From: Paraburkholderia metrosideri
GTDB taxonomy: Bacteria > Pseudomonadota > Gammaproteobacteria > Burkholderiales > Burkholderiaceae
Assembly: GCF_904848625.1 (NCBI RefSeq)
Contig: NZ_CAJHCP010000002.1
Location: 186,001-250,000 of the forward strand
DNA length: 64,000 bases
Direction of reading: 5' to 3'
The stretch's first letter is position 1; each line of letters starts with the position of its first letter. Made by a program: the position numbers and the translations under genes. The notes under the pieces are model-generated. The model saw only the letters and a list, made by a program, of their open reading frames with translations, was not told the DNA's origin and made no database searches. This document shows positions 1 through 9,118 of the stretch, piece after piece.

Positions 1-323
1 ACGAGGCGATGGCATCCGCGCGCCTTACCGACGAAGCGTGGCGCATCGCCAAGCCGCGGCTGCCATACGGGTCAGTCTTGCGTGATTGGGACCGGTGCGA
101 GAAGCTCCGGAACGCGGTCGTCGACAGCTTCATTGACCGGGAACTGCCCCCAATCGAATTTGGTACCGTCGTCGACAACGACAATCTCTGGAAAGAACTG
201 GTTGACCTCGCGGCCGATAGCCTCAGGGGGCGCCGCTATCTGGATAAGGTGCGTAGCGCGCTACGTGGCGGCGAAGCTTGGCGGGATGAGCGGGCGAAAA
301 TCATCGACCGCAGGATCAAGTAG
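1..323 (+). CDS. C-terminal part of an unrecognised protein, cut by the window edge
   Basis: The reading frame is open from the first bases of the window and ends with TAG at 321-323, so the ATG at 9 is probably internal and the gene starts outside. The visible 104 or so residues are charged and mostly helical, rich in Arg, Asp and Glu, with no motif I can name. It runs toward the minus-strand operon that ends at 793, so it is convergent with that operon and not part of it. Function unknown. Confidence 0.55.
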   Translation, partial: EAMASARLTDEAWRIAKPRLPYGSVLRDWDRCEKLRNAVVDSFIDRELPPIEFGTVVDNDNLWKELVDLAADSLRGRRYLDKVRSALRGGEAWRDERAKIIDRRIK

Positions 324-792
324 CAGGGGAACCCCGCGGATGAGGCGGCTCGTCGAGCAAAAGCTCTCGCGCAAAGGGCTGACTCGGCATCCATGCGTTC
401 CGCAAACGACTGTTGTTCGGCTCAAACGGCGTTGTCGCGTCGTTACTGCGGCTGACTGCAATCGCTGCAAAGCAGGCGCTTGCAAGTAACGTTGCGACCT
501 GCGCATAGGGGTCGACATGTGCCCTTCGTAGGCAGTCTCGGTTCGTCCGCGGGCTTAGCCGTTCACACTAGGATGAAGCATTGTCACGATGAAGAGCACC
601 ACGGTTCCTCGCAAAGCCTTTCTTTGCGGCTGCAGGATGGGTTCGACCTTGGCGTTGCTCGGCAACCCGATTGACGCTGCGTCGGGTTGTTCTCGGGAGA
701 CGGCAAGAGTCGTCAACGCTTTCAGGAACAAAAGTGAGATTTCTCCGCTACTATCAGTTGACGGTCGAACGGCCGATTTAGTTTCTGGTCGA
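324..792. other. Intergenic stretch between convergent genes
   Basis: About 470 bases with only short overlapping frames on both strands and no recognisable protein, RNA gene or strong terminator. It separates the partial gene at the left edge from the convergent 3' end of the coiled-coil gene. Confidence 0.5.
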
Positions 793-2139
793 TTAACGTA
801 GCGAGCGTTGCTTATCGACTGATGCAGTATCGGATTCCGCGTCTCGGATGACCTTGAGCGGAACCTCACCGACACCGAGCGCGCGCTCAATGAGCAAACT
901 ATCGCCTTCGGCTACGAGGAGCTCCTGAAGTCGGCCGAAGTCACCACACCAAAGGGTTTCGACGTCTTTGTCGCGTGCGCTATCGCGATTTGCAGACAGT
1001 GCCACTGCTCGAACCTGCAGGCGGCTCGCCTCAGCCTGCCCTCCGATTTCGACACCGTAGCCAGGCAATGCTGGGTTTTTAACTACGACGCGGCCATCGC
1101 GGGCCCATGCGGTCTCCATGCCGTCGTTGATTTCGTACCCGAGGCGGGCCAAGCCCTCAAGGATTGCGTCACGTCGTGCGTGTGCCGCTTGGCGTTGCTG
1201 CTCATGCGAAACGAAGTTCTTGCATTCACCAGCAAGCTGGGCAATCGTCTGTAACGACGTTGCGGAGCCGCACTGCTGAACACGGGCAAGCAAAGCTGCG
1301 GCCTCGGTGGACGCGTTTGCTCCGAGCTCAGAGGCGAACTCTTGCAGTTCTTCGATCGCAGAGCGATGTGCGCGAGACGCATCTACGGCGCTAGAGAGGT
1401 CGAGGATCAGACTATCTAGCAAGAGGTTACGACGCTGTTCGTTTGCCTCGGCTTCGATCGAGCGCAGTCTGGCCGCAAATGTCGCAACTTCAGCGTCTTC
1501 AAGAAACACTTGCGCCTCGGCAACCTGGCGGTCGACGCGGTCGTAAAGAGGATTGTTCTTGTGGGAAACGTTCGTCACTTTCCACTCGCCAAAGTCCTGA
1601 GGCGTCTCATTGCCCAACAGGTTAGTCGCCAACTTTTGCTGTGCCTCGCTGATAGTCTGCGATGACTCCGGTACGAGAAGGCTGAATCCTTGAGCGAGCA
1701 GTGTGTCGGCGTTTGCGACGTCCACGCCCGAGGCGATGAGGTCGAGCTTTGACGAAAGCTCCTGCGGCACCACGATGCCTTTGGACTTGAGGGCAGTCAT
1801 GAGCGTCGCCGCACTATCGCGTCCCTGCCTTTTACGCTTTGCCGCCTGTTCCGCCTTATCGACCGCAGCGCGTTGTCGCCGTGTGACGTCTGCCTTCAGG
1901 AATGCGATCTCATCCGGAACCTTCTTCTGCAGTTCCATGAAAGCGTCCTTGGCAATTAATCCAGCGAGTGCCTTTCGACGTTCGTGAGTCGCTGTGATCT
2001 CCTCAGCCGAAAGCTCGCCAATACGCTGGCCTGATGCCGTCCACGCGGCAATCGCTTGGTCGAGCCGGTGAAGATGCGCTTCGCAGATGGCAAGAACTTC
2101 TTCGCGTGTGACGATTCGAACAACCTTCGGCCCACTCAT
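793..2139 (-). CDS. Coiled-coil protein, last gene of the Clp/radical-SAM/helicase operon
   Basis: A 448-residue soluble protein with no signal peptide or membrane segment. Residues about 15-125 and 215-330 are long charged helices rich in Ala, Glu, Arg and Gln (likely coiled coils). A compact C-terminal part (about 340-430) has alternating hydrophobic beta-type sequence and follows a Leu-Gly-Tyr-Glu stretch. The start ATG overlaps the stop of the helicase gene by four bases, the classic sign of translational coupling. I do not recognise an enzyme domain. In this context it is most simply a structural or sensor partner of the helicase, which is inference. Confidence 0.85.
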   Translation of the reverse strand: MSGPKVVRIVTREEVLAICEAHLHRLDQAIAAWTASGQRIGELSAEEITATHERRKALAGLIAKDAFMELQKKVPDEIAFLKADVTRRQRAAVDKAEQAAKRKRQGRDSAATLMTALKSKGIVVPQELSSKLDLIASGVDVANADTLLAQGFSLLVPESSQTISEAQQKLATNLLGNETPQDFGEWKVTNVSHKNNPLYDRVDRQVAEAQVFLEDAEVATFAARLRSIEAEANEQRRNLLLDSLILDLSSAVDASRAHRSAIEELQEFASELGANASTEAAALLARVQQCGSATSLQTIAQLAGECKNFVSHEQQRQAAHARRDAILEGLARLGYEINDGMETAWARDGRVVVKNPALPGYGVEIGGQAEASRLQVRAVALSANRDSARDKDVETLWCGDFGRLQELLVAEGDSLLIERALGVGEVPLKVIRDAESDTASVDKQRSLR

Positions 2140-5100
2140 GCTGCGACCTCCGTTTTCAGGGCTGCGTCAATTGCCGCTTTCAGTCGAGCCTTTTCCGCCG
2201 CTGGTTCGTGATACCACGCCTGCGATGAGACGCGGTGCAGTGTCGGTATGGCTCGCCGCAGGACGGAAGGTCGCCAGATTTCACGTGCCCGGGCTCTTTG
2301 GAGCAGATGGTGGCGCGGGGCGTCACACTCGATACCGATGGCATACAAACCGGTTTCCGGGTCGGCGATGGCAAAATCAAGGCCAAAGGCGTCGCCTTCC
2401 TGAGCGAAGACGGGCGACAGTCCAAGCCCGCGGAGATACTCGAGAACATCCGTTGCAAAGCCGTCGGTTTCGCCGTTGTCCTGCAATTTCAGATGAGCAC
2501 GCTCGCTGCTCATTCGGCCAAGAAGCGCCCGCCCGGTTGGGACATCTCCATTTGACATCGCACGCGCGTATTCCAGATAGCCTTGAAGGTAATCACGCGG
2601 GATGGCTGGTTTGCGCTTGGTGTTGAGCATGTCCGAGATGTCGCGGATGGGCATCGATGTAACAAGCACGACTTTCTTTCGAGCGCGCGTCACCGCGACG
2701 TTCAGGCGCCGTTCGCCACCCTTTTGTCCGAGCACGCCGAAGAAGCGCTTGAACGCTCCCTGACTGTTGCGGCCGAACGTTGTCGAGAATACGATGACGT
2801 CGCGCTCATCTCCCTGCACGTTTTCTACGTTCTTGACGAACACGCCCATGTCTTCGCCGCCGTCGGAGCGATCGCTTTCTTCGCGATAGGCATTTCGGAA
2901 ATCCTCGTCCTCTTCGGCCCGTATCTCCAGTCGTTCCTCGATGAGGCTAGCCTGCTTAAGATTGAACGTGACAACGCCGACAGACGGACGTTGGTCATAA
3001 GGTCGCTTCCAGAGTTGCGCGAGGTATTCGACCACGCGGTCCGCCTCATCAGAGTTCGTCTGGCGTTCGTAGATACCGTTCACCGGAATCAGCTCCAGCG
3101 GCTTGACTTCTCGAATCGTCGCTTCAGGATGCCGGACCGGAACGCTGAGTTCGTTGTCGTAGAAGGCCGCGTTCGAGTAGCCAATCAGTTCACGGTAGGC
3201 AGAACGATAGTGGATCTGCAAGGTGGTAATGGGCAGGGAACTGCGTGCCAGTTGAAGCAGGTCGGGGCAGTCTTTAATCTCGCGGCGGTTCCAGGTATCT
3301 TCGAAAAGTTCGCGTTCTTCTTCGGTAGCGTCCTCGTCGAGCTGTTCGCCATCGTAAATCTCCGTTTCGTCGCTGTCCGTCCGACCCGAAAAGAACTTGG
3401 CTGGCGGCATCTGCTTTTCGTCACCGCTCACAACGGAGACACCGCCACGGAACAATGTTGGGATGGCGTATTCAACCGGCATCTGTGACGCCTCGTCGTA
3501 GACCACTGAATCGAACAGGTTCGATTTAAGCGGCAACACGCGGCTGGCCACGTCCGGATTCATCATCCAGACTGGGCGCAGCGCCATCAGGCCGAGGCCT
3601 GCGCCAAGTTCAATAAACTCCCGCAAGCGACGGGAGCGTCGGCCGCTCAGGCGGGTCACGTCCTCCCAGTCGCGTACCGAGCCGAGCTTGCTACGGTCAA
3701 TCCCGTTGCGCAGCACCTCGCGATTAAGCCGTCGCATCTCTTCATCTGCGCCCGCCAACGCTTCGACCTTTGCAGCCGTCTCAGTCTGGTCGAGGAGGAG
3801 CTCCGGGTTGTCCTGCTCGAAGCGACGCTTCCAGCCCAGTCTTGCCTCTCGGTTTATGAGGCGCCGGACCTCCCAGTCAAGATCTTCGGACGGAACATTA
3901 GCGAGAGCCGTGTCGTGGATTCGCATGATGGCAAACACCTCAAGAGCTTGCGCATTGAGGTGCTTTGAACGCGTGCGGAACTGCTGATATGCGGCGAGTG
4001 TCGGCAGCGCGTCGTTGATACGGTTTAGCGGCGCCTGGTAGCTCACGTTCTCTGCAATGGCGCGACGACACGCATCAGCCAGCTCTGGTGAGACCCATTC
4101 CTCAAGCCTACTCAACGCATTGAAACTGTGCTGGCGGGCGTTGTAACGAACGAAGGCTGTCTCGAACCCATCGAGCAGCTTTTTCACGGGGGCCTGGTCG
4201 CCAGTCATTACCGCAGAGTCGAATTCATCTCCACGCGGAGCAATCGCAATATGCTGCGCAAGCTCGCGCACCTCTTCGAGTTGACGCAGGCGGGTCCGAC
4301 ATTCTTCGGCGAGTGTCGGCCCGCATGCCGGTTCTACTGTATCCAGGTGCAACGAGCGGCTCGTGGCGTTCAACGCATCGCGTTTCGGACGCCACTGCTG
4401 CTCGAGGCGCGCCGCTGCCAGAAGCACACGAAGCGCATCGTCAGTCGTTGGAGCACCACAGCTACAGAGGTACTTTTTCAGCCCGCTACGTCTGACGTAG
4501 GTCGCGGGATTGAGTCGATTGAAGAACGTCGGCGCTCTGGTTGCGAGTGCAGCCCTTGCTTCGATGTCATTGAGTTCTGCATTGGCCAACTGCGTGAGCT
4601 CTGGCGATAGCGTTTTGTCGAAGGCGGCATTATCGATTGCCAGCAACTCCTGATGGAGTTTTTTCAGCGCGGCGTAGTGCGCATGGCCAGGTGCGTCGGC
4701 TTTGTCGGCCGGTCGGAAGAGAGGCAACCATTGGGCGAGACGCTTACGCTGTGTCTCGTCCAGATTCACGAGGCGGCCTGCGTTAGCATCAAGCCAGGCT
4801 CGATACGGGGCAGGGTCGTCAACATCGAAACGCGCTGGATGGGCAGCCAGGGTGTCGATGCGTAACTGCTCAGCTTCGCGGAAGCCCGCGAAGATGGCGC
4901 TGAATTCCTCGATTGTTGCAGGGTCGGTCGCAAAAGACTTCAACTGACCAAGCGCGCTGCCTTCGAACATGGCTGGTAGCCAGTAGCGCGCAAGCGGGGC
5001 GCACTGCTCCTCGAGCGTCGTCAACGCGGAGATGTCCATTCCGGCGAGCTTTGCTCGGAGCTGCGGAACGCTAACAGGCGCGGAACCAGCCTCAAGCTGG

Positions 5101-8100
5101 ATCAATTCGCCGAGTAAGGCGCGATAGCTAAGGCCCGTCGAGTCGTCCACGCGATGGAGCGCTTGATGTTGCCGGTCGAGCTCGCCTTCCAGCGTTTCGA
5201 TTCTCGCTGCCATGCGCTCGCGTTGGCGCACCCAGGTATTGTCGAACGACGAACCTCGAATAATGGCGTCAAGCTGCTCCCGGACAGCCCTGATCGTTGG
5301 TTCACGGTCCTTGTTCACGTCATTGACCATGACGATGCGGTCTCCCAACCCTTCCGCAACAAGCCGCTTGTGTACCACCTCCAGTGCAGCGTGCTTCTGG
5401 CACACGATCAGCAGGCTTTTGCCGCGTCCTATCGCGTCCGCAACCATGTTGACAATGGTCTGGCTCTTCCCGGTTCCGGGAGGGCCCTCGACAAGGAGCC
5501 CCGGGCCTTGCCGGGCCTGCATGACCGCAGACTCTTGCGAAGGATCGCTGGCGACAGTCAGGAAGCGCTCGATTTCCGTGGCTGACGCTTCAGGTGCCTC
5601 GTAGGCCGCCTTGTCTTTGAGACGGAGCATCGATTCAAGCGCAGTCCCGGAGGGCGACAACACTTTCATCTGGCGCAGGTCTTCACCGATCGCCTGGCCG
5701 GCGAAGTCCACGTGAAAGAAGACGCCAGCACATGCAATCCGAAGTTCGCCCACCGGCACATCGGCCATAGGAGAAGGAAGGGCGCTGAGCTGGCGGCGTT
5801 CTGCACTTGCCAGCAACCCGAAGGCATCGACCACGTCAGTAACCTTGAGCGCGGAGCGTCCGAGCACGTCGTCCGCTGCGAGCCTCCATGCCTTGACGGC
5901 GTCACGTCCGAACAAACCTTCGAGCGCGGGGTTCAGCCGCACCTCCTCGCGCTCGCTGTCAAACGCCAGCGCAACCTGACCGCGGGTTCCAAGCTCCATG
6001 AGCAATTTGACTGGCCAGAGCAAAACGGGCGCAATGCGCGGGCGCGAGCCGCTGCGACCATCCTTGTAGTGAAGGAACGGGAACCCGAGGTAGAGGCCGT
6101 CAATGCCGGTATCCCGTTTGTAAAGAGACGTTTGCCGGTAGAGTGTATTAAGCCGGTTTTCCAGAGTTGCGTTGGCGCCGAAAACAGCGGGGTCTATCGA
6201 GACCGACTGGGCGTTACGTTGAAGCAAATGTTCTAGCATTGCGGCGCTCGAATAACGCTCGCCGTTCAGCTCGTGGACGTCAACCCGGCCAGTCGTCTTG
6301 CCGATGGTCATTCGCACCAACGGGCCGCGCAACACCGTAGTGGCGACTTTCTTTTCGAAGAACTCCAGGATTTGAGACACGTACTGCTGCTTTTGGGGCT
6401 CCAGCCACTGTTCTGCAGGCACTGAGAGCAGGACAAGCACCTCGTGCAACGGCAAGCGGCGTTCAAGGCGAAAATGCTCGGCCCATTCGTCAATTGACTG
6501 ATTCCCGGTTCGAGCGAAGCCCGCGATTCGGTCGTCAAGCTTCCGGAAGAGCTCTGCTCGGGCAAGCGCAAGCTCAGCCCGAGCAGCCTCCCGGTCGAAC
6601 GCAAGAACGTGTTCCCGCTCGGCTACGTCAGCGGCCTGGTTGAGAATCTCCTCGACGGACCGGAACTGGGTAATCTTTGCGCTCAGAAGAACGATAAGGT
6701 CTTCTTCGCTGACGATTCTGCGTTCCGAGAGCGACAATAAGCCTGAGTGAGTAGAGTCCGGCAGAAGGAGCCGACGCTCTTCCCATTGCGCTGCCAATTG
6801 TGCCCGGGAAGTGGAGAGCACCGCGATCCGCACCATGTCCTCATCAAGCTCGATGGCGTGATTGTGCGCACGCGTGCGTACTTCCTCGGCTCGCCGCCGC
6901 AAGCGCGAAAGCCACGTCTCTGTGTGAAGTCGCTCAAGGAACGAGGGAACCGCGCCCGTCACGAGGTCGTAACCCTCAAGCGGGTTTCGAAGCAGCCATC
7001 CTGGCGTGACGATGTCGCCGCGCAGGATAAGTGGCATTTCCGGGTTCAGAAGCTTGAGCGCGATCATGAGACGGCAGTCGTCGTCAACGCCGTCAAGTTG
7101 AGCAGCCTGTCGCAGGCCGGCGAGCTCCTTAGACGGAACGCCAGCCCCTTCCGCCCATGTGACGATTACGCCACGGTTCAGGTGGTCGCGGGCTTCGTCC
7201 CAATTCTCGCGTTCCGCAGCCGCGAGTGCAAACACGGTGGGTTTGTGATACTGCTTTGAGCCAAGTGAGATGCTTGCGCCTTCAACCGTATCAGTCTCGG
7301 AAGTCGCGGCAGATGGCGCATCGACGTGCTTGCCTTCTAGCCAGTCCTTGACCTGCGCCCACTGCCATCGCTGGTGGCGGTCGCGCGCCAGTAAGCCGCG
7401 CAGAAGAAGGCTAACAGTAGGATCGAGGTCGTCCGGAAGCGTGACCCCGTTCGCCAGCACGTGAATCAGGAACGCACGTGGGTTGATACCCTCGAAGCAT
7501 TTGCCCTCTGTCAACTGCTCGAGCAGGATCATGCCGAGGCTCCACCAGTCGGAAGCCGCGGCGACACCGCCGGCGATGGCTTCTGGCGCCATGTAGCGGG
7601 TCGTTTCGAGCGGAGAGACGATGTCGAGGTCGAATTCCGACAAGCGTGCCGAGCCGAATCCGCTGATCACAAGATCGAGCGGCTCCCGACTGCGCACAAG
7701 CAACGTGCCAGGCCGCAGGTCACGATGACGCAGACCAGCCTCGGAGAAAGAGTTGAGTGCCTGTCCGAGCTCGTCTACGACATGGCGAATAGTCGCCATG
7801 TCCCGCACCGCGATACCCAAGTCGGCAAGCGTGCCTCCACTGAGCTCTTCGGCGACTTCATAAGCCCGCGTATTCCAACGACCGGTCGCGATGATTTCAG
7901 GAACGTGCTCGCGCGGAAGGCGACGGACAACGTCGTAGACAGATGGGTCTGGCTCGGCACCGTCGCGGTAGAGCGTCAGAACCGCTTGTCGGTTGGTATC
8001 GCAGTGCTGCACTACATAGCGCTCTCGCACGCCGTCGGTGCTGGAAATTTGCCTGAGGAGCCGCCACCCGTCGATTTGAGTCTCGGTCGTCTCGGGCAAC

Positions 8101-8462
8101 GTCGTTGATTCGTCGGCAGCAACGCGCTCGGCTTCGTCTGTGACACGGCCAGGGTGCTCATTTGCTGCGGCCGTGGCGGGGTCGGCCCCGCAGTCGAGGC
8201 ACATCAGGTCACCCTCATTCATCGGGTGCCCGTTTGTGCACAGGAGTCGCGGCCCAAGCGGCATCCGGCGCTCAGCTTCGTTGTTGTCTTTGTTTGCATC
8301 TTCTGCAGTAACAACGTCGTGCGGCCGCCACCCCGGCGCTCGAATCGGCAGGCCGGACAAGTCCCAGTTGCACTTGGCATCCGCGACGGTGCCGGCGCAA
8401 AACCATTCCTCTACAGACCGCTCGGTCTTGCAGTTCGGGCAAAAACGCATCATTACTGACAT
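2136..8462 (-). CDS. Zinc-ribbon/pseudokinase/SF1 helicase/MTES-type nuclease fusion protein
   Basis: A 2108-residue multidomain protein. Two short zinc ribbons come first (C8, C11, C22, C31, then a CTNGH...CLDC pair). A Ser/Thr kinase-like domain spans about 125-385 and keeps HRD (about 246) and APE (about 289), but has Gly-Phe-Gly where DFG is expected and no clear VAIK lysine, so it is probably a pseudokinase. A COG1112-type SF1 helicase follows: Walker A GPPGTGKS near 992, a long coiled-coil insertion, Walker B DEAS near 1654, and motif VI with VTRARK near 1920. The last 110 residues contain a GIECDAPRHH segment typical of the Vsr-like REase_MTES fold. Mokosh MkoA also joins a kinase to a COG1112 helicase, but the architecture here differs. 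The stop overlaps the next gene. The in-frame ATG at 8453 has better Shine-Dalgarno spacing than 8462. Confidence 0.9.
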   Translation of the reverse strand: MSVMMRFCPNCKTERSVEEWFCAGTVADAKCNWDLSGLPIRAPGWRPHDVVTAEDANKDNNEAERRMPLGPRLLCTNGHPMNEGDLMCLDCGADPATAAANEHPGRVTDEAERVAADESTTLPETTETQIDGWRLLRQISSTDGVRERYVVQHCDTNRQAVLTLYRDGAEPDPSVYDVVRRLPREHVPEIIATGRWNTRAYEVAEELSGGTLADLGIAVRDMATIRHVVDELGQALNSFSEAGLRHRDLRPGTLLVRSREPLDLVISGFGSARLSEFDLDIVSPLETTRYMAPEAIAGGVAAASDWWSLGMILLEQLTEGKCFEGINPRAFLIHVLANGVTLPDDLDPTVSLLLRGLLARDRHQRWQWAQVKDWLEGKHVDAPSAATSETDTVEGASISLGSKQYHKPTVFALAAAERENWDEARDHLNRGVIVTWAEGAGVPSKELAGLRQAAQLDGVDDDCRLMIALKLLNPEMPLILRGDIVTPGWLLRNPLEGYDLVTGAVPSFLERLHTETWLSRLRRRAEEVRTRAHNHAIELDEDMVRIAVLSTSRAQLAAQWEERRLLLPDSTHSGLLSLSERRIVSEEDLIVLLSAKITQFRSVEEILNQAADVAEREHVLAFDREAARAELALARAELFRKLDDRIAGFARTGNQSIDEWAEHFRLERRLPLHEVLVLLSVPAEQWLEPQKQQYVSQILEFFEKKVATTVLRGPLVRMTIGKTTGRVDVHELNGERYSSAAMLEHLLQRNAQSVSIDPAVFGANATLENRLNTLYRQTSLYKRDTGIDGLYLGFPFLHYKDGRSGSRPRIAPVLLWPVKLLMELGTRGQVALAFDSEREEVRLNPALEGLFGRDAVKAWRLAADDVLGRSALKVTDVVDAFGLLASAERRQLSALPSPMADVPVGELRIACAGVFFHVDFAGQAIGEDLRQMKVLSPSGTALESMLRLKDKAAYEAPEASATEIERFLTVASDPSQESAVMQARQGPGLLVEGPPGTGKSQTIVNMVADAIGRGKSLLIVCQKHAALEVVHKRLVAEGLGDRIVMVNDVNKDREPTIRAVREQLDAIIRGSSFDNTWVRQRERMAARIETLEGELDRQHQALHRVDDSTGLSYRALLGELIQLEAGSAPVSVPQLRAKLAGMDISALTTLEEQCAPLARYWLPAMFEGSALGQLKSFATDPATIEEFSAIFAGFREAEQLRIDTLAAHPARFDVDDPAPYRAWLDANAGRLVNLDETQRKRLAQWLPLFRPADKADAPGHAHYAALKKLHQELLAIDNAAFDKTLSPELTQLANAELNDIEARAALATRAPTFFNRLNPATYVRRSGLKKYLCSCGAPTTDDALRVLLAAARLEQQWRPKRDALNATSRSLHLDTVEPACGPTLAEECRTRLRQLEEVRELAQHIAIAPRGDEFDSAVMTGDQAPVKKLLDGFETAFVRYNARQHSFNALSRLEEWVSPELADACRRAIAENVSYQAPLNRINDALPTLAAYQQFRTRSKHLNAQALEVFAIMRIHDTALANVPSEDLDWEVRRLINREARLGWKRRFEQDNPELLLDQTETAAKVEALAGADEEMRRLNREVLRNGIDRSKLGSVRDWEDVTRLSGRRSRRLREFIELGAGLGLMALRPVWMMNPDVASRVLPLKSNLFDSVVYDEASQMPVEYAIPTLFRGGVSVVSGDEKQMPPAKFFSGRTDSDETEIYDGEQLDEDATEEERELFEDTWNRREIKDCPDLLQLARSSLPITTLQIHYRSAYRELIGYSNAAFYDNELSVPVRHPEATIREVKPLELIPVNGIYERQTNSDEADRVVEYLAQLWKRPYDQRPSVGVVTFNLKQASLIEERLEIRAEEDEDFRNAYREESDRSDGGEDMGVFVKNVENVQGDERDVIVFSTTFGRNSQGAFKRFFGVLGQKGGERRLNVAVTRARKKVVLVTSMPIRDISDMLNTKRKPAIPRDYLQGYLEYARAMSNGDVPTGRALLGRMSSERAHLKLQDNGETDGFATDVLEYLRGLGLSPVFAQEGDAFGLDFAIADPETGLYAIGIECDAPRHHLLQRARAREIWRPSVLRRAIPTLHRVSSQAWYHEPAAEKARLKAAIDAALKTEVAA

Positions 8463-8470
8463 TTCCTGTC

Positions 8471-9115
8471 TTATCTGTTTCGCGCTTTATCGGCGCTGAT
8501 CTGGACTAGGTGTCCCCGGTCCGTCAATAGGTCTCTCAAGCGCTGAAAGTCATCCCGGTTCGGTATCCCCGCGAACCAAACGCTACCGTCCTCGTCGAAC
8601 ATGACATCCAGCGACTTATCGCTTTCGCGTAGGTCGCGTTCATACTGGGAAAACGTCTCCCGACCGAGATCCGTGAGCAAATGCAGTCGCTGGTTATCGC
8701 TACCTCGCAGCGGTCGCGTATGCGGCGCATCCATTTCAAATGGGTCAGTGATGAGCGCGTCAATCAAACCGTCGGCTTGCGCAAGAATTTCAGCGAGCGA
8801 CTCTATCGGGTGACCGCTGTAGACGAGAATATCGCCGGAAGACACTCCGCGAAGCTCGCGAAGAAGCGCTGCGAGGGCTTCCGGCTGGTCAAATGGCTCT
8901 CCACCCGAGACGGTAAAGCCGTCTGCGTGCGGCAGCCATGCTTGAACCTGCTCGAGCACGCGTTCGAGTGTGGTCTCTCCACCCGAGACTGACCAGGTGT
9001 CTGCTGAGATGCATCCGGGACAGCGGATACTGCAGCCTTGAAACCATATGCCGATTCGCTGCCCTGGTCCCAAGGACGTGACGGGAAAGTGCATTCGCGA
9101 CAGATGGAAGTTCAT
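8471..9115 (-). CDS. Radical SAM activating enzyme (NrdG/PflA-like)
   Basis: A 214-residue protein. The radical SAM cluster motif CX3CX2C is visible as C28, C32 and C35 (CSIRCPGC) and is followed by the glycine-rich SGGEPFDQ motif near residue 75, as in glycyl-radical-enzyme activases and anaerobic RNR activase. It would bind a [4Fe-4S] cluster and S-adenosylmethionine. No glycyl-radical enzyme lies nearby, so its substrate is unknown and may be a partner in this operon. It begins three bases after the stop of the Clp-like gene and ends eight bases before the helicase start, so it is almost certainly cotranscribed. Confidence 0.9.
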   Translation of the reverse strand: MNFHLSRMHFPVTSLGPGQRIGIWFQGCSIRCPGCISADTWSVSGGETTLERVLEQVQAWLPHADGFTVSGGEPFDQPEALAALLRELRGVSSGDILVYSGHPIESLAEILAQADGLIDALITDPFEMDAPHTRPLRGSDNQRLHLLTDLGRETFSQYERDLRESDKSLDVMFDEDGSVWFAGIPNRDDFQRLRDLLTDRGHLVQISADKARNR

Positions 9116-9118
9116 GGC

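Noticed and set aside
2583-3488. A 301-codon plus-strand frame inside the helicase gene
   Set aside because: It lies wholly antisense to well-matched helicase motifs and has no family character; long antisense frames are common in high-GC genes.
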